Shown here: one piece after another, positions 61,422 to 64,000 of the stretch
Layout: each line of letters opens with the position of its first letter
How positions within the stretch are numbered: the first letter of the stretch is position 1
Source: an uncultured Sutterella sp.
Lineage (GTDB): Bacteria > Pseudomonadota > Gammaproteobacteria > Burkholderiales > Burkholderiaceae_F
NCBI GenBank assembly: GCA_905212345.1
Contig: CAJMEC010000003.1
Coordinates: forward strand, 1-64,000
Reading direction: 5' to 3'
Length of the DNA stretch: 64,000 bases
Notes under the pieces: generated by a model
The model's database searches: none
What the model was told of the DNA's origin: nothing
What the model saw: the letters and a program-made list of their open reading frames with translations, nothing else
Made by a program: the position numbers and the translations under genes

Positions 61422-63896
61422 TCACAGAAAACGGCCAGTCACGCTGTTGGGGTTTTTTCGAATATCGTCGGGCGTTCCTGTTGCAACGATGTGTCCACCG
61501 GCGTCTCCTCCGCCAGGCCCCATATCAATCAGATAATCCGCATTGCGGATAATGTCGAGATCATGCTCGATAACAATAACAGTGGCCTGGTTATTAATCA
61601 GTTGATCAAAAACTTTCATTAAAACCTGTACGTCTAAAGGGTGCAGGCCAATGGTGGGCTCATCAAACACAAAAATAGTTTGTGATTGAGGCTTACCCAT
61701 CTCACTGGCTAATTTCAGCCGCTGAGCCTCTCCACCCGATAGGCTTGGTGTTTCTTCTCCTAATGTCAAGTATCCTAACCCTAAGTTTTGTAATATCTGT
61801 AGGCGTTGATAAATGGTTTTTTCTTTGCTAACGATTTCTATAACATGGTTAATGTTCATCGACATCAACTCGGGTAAGGAATGACCGTTGAAATGATTTT
61901 CTGAACAAATTTTCTTTGCTTCATCACGATAGCGGCTGCCTTTACATTCAGGACACGGGATATCAACGTCCGGTAGGAACTGAACATCCAGGCTGATGAC
62001 GCCCGTCCCGTCACAAAGAGGACAACGCAATTTGCCCGTGTTGTATGAGAAGTCTCCGGCTTTTAGCTGCGCCGCTTTCGCCGCAGGCATCTTTGCATAA
62101 ATTTTCCTCAGTTCATCGTGTACATTGGCATAAGTGGCCACGGTCGATCGTATGTTGATACCAATAGGCGTCGCATCAATCAGTTTGATATTCGTAATAC
62201 CGGGAGCAGAGATACTTTTTATATGTTGAGGCAACTTTCCGTTGTTAATGGCGGCATCTAAAGCCGGGATCAAACTTTCCAAAACCAAAGTGGTTTTCCC
62301 GGAGCCCGAGACTCCGGTGACCACGGTTAACTTCCCTTTAGGGATTTTTACTCGAAGAGGTTTTACAGTGTGGATACTCTTCGTTTCAAGATCAATCGAG
62401 CCTAAATCAAAAAGATTTTCTTTGCGACACCGTTTTCGGATCAGTTGTTTGGCCTCTGTGGCAATAAAAGGACCGATTTGCGAATTTGGGTTACGTGCGA
62501 GTTCTCCGACGGTGCCCTGGGAGAGGATTTCTCCGCCATCAGCACCCGCCGTTGGTCCCATTTCAATCAGCCAGTCGGCAGATTTTAGGATCCGCGTATC
62601 GTGATCGACCAAAACAACAGAATTGCCATCAGCGACTAAATCCCGCATAACGCCAATAAGTCCAGAGATGTTGCTTGGGTGTAGGCCAATCGAAGGTTCG
62701 TCGAGAACGTACAAAACACCAGTCGTGCGGTTTCTGACGGCGCGAGCCAATTGCATTCGTTGCCGTTCTCCAGTCGATAGAGTGCTGGAAGCACGGTCAA
62801 GAGACAGATACCCCAACCCCAAATCCAGTAAACGTTTGGCGACATTTTGGAAAGACTCAACAATGCTGAGCGCCATGGGACGCATCGGCTCAGGCAATGA
62901 ATTCGGAATGTCGTCAACCCATTGACTCAATTGCAAAAGCGTCATATGGCAGGCTTCATCTAAAGACAACCCTTTGAGTTTGGGAGCTCTTGCAATCTCG
63001 TTTATGCGCGAGCCTTGGCAATCCGGACAAACACTTTGTTTAAGGAATTTCTCAACACGTTTCATTCCCTTTTCATCTTTAACTTTAGACAGAGCGTTTT
63101 CAACCGTATAGACCGCGTTGTAATACGTAAAATCCAATTCTCCGGCTTGTTGTGTGGATTTCGATTTATAAAAGATATGTTTTTTAATAGCTGGGCCGTT
63201 ATAGACAATGTCTTTTTCTTTATCGGATAAATCTTTAAAAGGAACATCTGTCCTTACGCCCATTGCCCGACAGACATCGGTCATAAGGGACCACATGAGT
63301 GAGTTCCATGGAGCGACAGCGCCTTGATCGATAGTGAGTGTTTCATCAGGAACGAGCGTTGAACGGTCGACAGTTTGCACAATGCCCGTGCCAGAACAGG
63401 TTCGGCAAGCTCCGAGGCTATTGAAAGCAAGCTCTTCGGCCGAGGGAGCAAAAAACTCAGCTCCGCAAATCGGACAATGAAGTTTTTCTCCGGCAGCAAC
63501 TGCTAAGGATGGAGCTACATAGTGACCGTTAGGGCAGCGATGGTTGGCCAAGCGAGAAAACATTAAGCGCAGACTGTTGAGTAATTCAGAGCCAGTTCCA
63601 AATGTACTTCTTATACCGGGAACCGCCGGTCTTTGATGAAGAGCAAGGGAGGCAGGGATGTAGAGCACCTCATCGACTTGAGCTTTAGCAGCCTGAGTCA
63701 TACGTCTTCTTGTATACGCTGAAAGGGCCTCCAAATATCGTCTGGACCCCTCTGAATACAAGACTCCTAATGCAAGGGATGATTTCCCTGAGCCTGAGAC
63801 GCCGGCAATTCCAACAATTCTGTTAAGTGGGATGTCAACATCAATATTTTTTAAATTGTGAACTCGCGCGCCACGAACTTTGATGCAATCAACCAT
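61422..63896 (-). CDS. UvrA2-type excinuclease ATPase (class II UvrA)
   Basis: Double ABC-ATPase related to the damage sensor UvrA. The 824 residues have two Walker A motifs ('GVSGSGKSSLALG' about 33-45, 'GVSGSGKTTLVLESL' about 525-539), two signature loops ('LSTGERQRMQLA', 'LSGGEAQRLKLA'), and zinc-finger CXXC pairs. The region between 'RLANHRCPNGHYV' and 'LHCPICGAEFF' is only about 15 residues, where true UvrA has the roughly 120-residue UvrB-binding domain. That, and the length (UvrA is about 940), makes it UvrA2-like. Such proteins are tied to drug or DNA-adduct tolerance. It is a single gene. Confidence 0.88.
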   Translation of the reverse strand: MVDCIKVRGARVHNLKNIDVDIPLNRIVGIAGVSGSGKSSLALGVLYSEGSRRYLEALSAYTRRRMTQAAKAQVDEVLYIPASLALHQRPAVPGIRSTFGTGSELLNSLRLMFSRLANHRCPNGHYVAPSLAVAAGEKLHCPICGAEFFAPSAEELAFNSLGACRTCSGTGIVQTVDRSTLVPDETLTIDQGAVAPWNSLMWSLMTDVCRAMGVRTDVPFKDLSDKEKDIVYNGPAIKKHIFYKSKSTQQAGELDFTYYNAVYTVENALSKVKDEKGMKRVEKFLKQSVCPDCQGSRINEIARAPKLKGLSLDEACHMTLLQLSQWVDDIPNSLPEPMRPMALSIVESFQNVAKRLLDLGLGYLSLDRASSTLSTGERQRMQLARAVRNRTTGVLYVLDEPSIGLHPSNISGLIGVMRDLVADGNSVVLVDHDTRILKSADWLIEMGPTAGADGGEILSQGTVGELARNPNSQIGPFIATEAKQLIRKRCRKENLFDLGSIDLETKSIHTVKPLRVKIPKGKLTVVTGVSGSGKTTLVLESLIPALDAAINNGKLPQHIKSISAPGITNIKLIDATPIGINIRSTVATYANVHDELRKIYAKMPAAKAAQLKAGDFSYNTGKLRCPLCDGTGVISLDVQFLPDVDIPCPECKGSRYRDEAKKICSENHFNGHSLPELMSMNINHVIEIVSKEKTIYQRLQILQNLGLGYLTLGEETPSLSGGEAQRLKLASEMGKPQSQTIFVFDEPTIGLHPLDVQVLMKVFDQLINNQATVIVIEHDLDIIRNADYLIDMGPGGGDAGGHIVATGTPDDIRKNPNSVTGRFL

Positions 63897-63958
63897 TTTG
63901 CCAACTCTCCTTAGACTTCATTATCGCCATGCCGATCAACGCTTGCCACTATTTGAAA

Positions 63959-63994
63959 GAAAAAGCCCGCAACACCAAATGCGTTGCGGGCTAA
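63959..63994 (-). terminator. Terminator of a gene beyond the right edge
   Basis: On the minus strand AGCCCGCAAC/GTTGCGGGCT is followed by TTTTTC. It must end a minus-strand gene that starts outside the window. Confidence 0.75.
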
Positions 63995-64000
63995 AAACCT

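Overview
The window reads as an intact bacterial chromosome segment of a host-associated, largely anaerobic betaproteobacterium, most plausibly a member of the Sutterellaceae (Parasutterella/Sutterella-like). This assignment is inference. It rests on housekeeping blocks in betaproteobacterial order (yebC-purD-nadD-rsfS-rlmH-maf, gmk-rpoZ-spoT, recG-oxyR, folP-glmM, queA-tgt-yajC-secD-secF), moderate GC content, and a metabolism built on amino acids and C4-dicarboxylates with no sugar catabolism in view. I saw no phage, insertion sequence, CRISPR array or integrase.

Layout. 1-9.5 kb: a branched-chain amino acid carrier, queF, a PflA-like radical SAM protein, tmRNA, infA, lapB, htpX, a tRNA-Pro/Arg/His cluster, folP and glmM. 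9.5-13.3 kb: lrgAB, a secreted M20 peptidase followed by a secreted protein that looks like only the M20 dimerisation (lid) domain, and a possible 35-residue membrane peptide. 13.4-19.3 kb: a Fur-box-like site, then queA-tgt-yajC-secD-secF. 19.3-31.2 kb: a PheC-like periplasmic protein, a DUF2868/DUF3482 membrane-GTPase pair, thiM-thiE, lgt, queH, a PLP-homeostasis protein, proC, oxyR, recG and ridA. 31.2-37.9 kb: a strongly codon-biased fumarate-respiration block, frdA-frdB-aspA-dcuA, with long structured RNA leaders. 38-43.3 kb: an MMPL exporter with a LolA-like partner, two envelope proteins, greB, tRNA-Ala and tRNA-Glu. 43.3-53.5 kb: an amino-acid uptake region with four neurotransmitter:sodium symporter paralogues, a TrpXYZ-type ABC importer and a CapA-like gene broken by two frameshifts. 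53.5-64 kb: spoT, rpoZ, gmk, maf, rlmH, rsfS, nadD, purD, yebC and a UvrA2-type ATPase.

How it works together (inference from families). Aspartate or other C4-dicarboxylates enter by DcuA in exchange for succinate. AspA splits aspartate to ammonia and fumarate, and FrdAB reduces fumarate to succinate as terminal electron acceptor. FrdA and FrdB are of the Wolinella type, but no cytochrome b subunit (FrdC) lies next to them. The symporters, BrnQ, the ABC importer and the secreted M20 peptidase fit growth on peptides and amino acids. Queuosine genes (queF, queA, tgt, queH) sit at three loci. Thiamine genes here are limited to thiM and thiE, which fits salvage.

Most worth a second look: the stand-alone lid domain next to an M20 peptidase; the roughly 350-nt leader of frdA with mutually exclusive stems; frdAB without its anchor; and the broken CapA gene. 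Gene starts were refined by eye from ribosome-binding sites and family N-termini.
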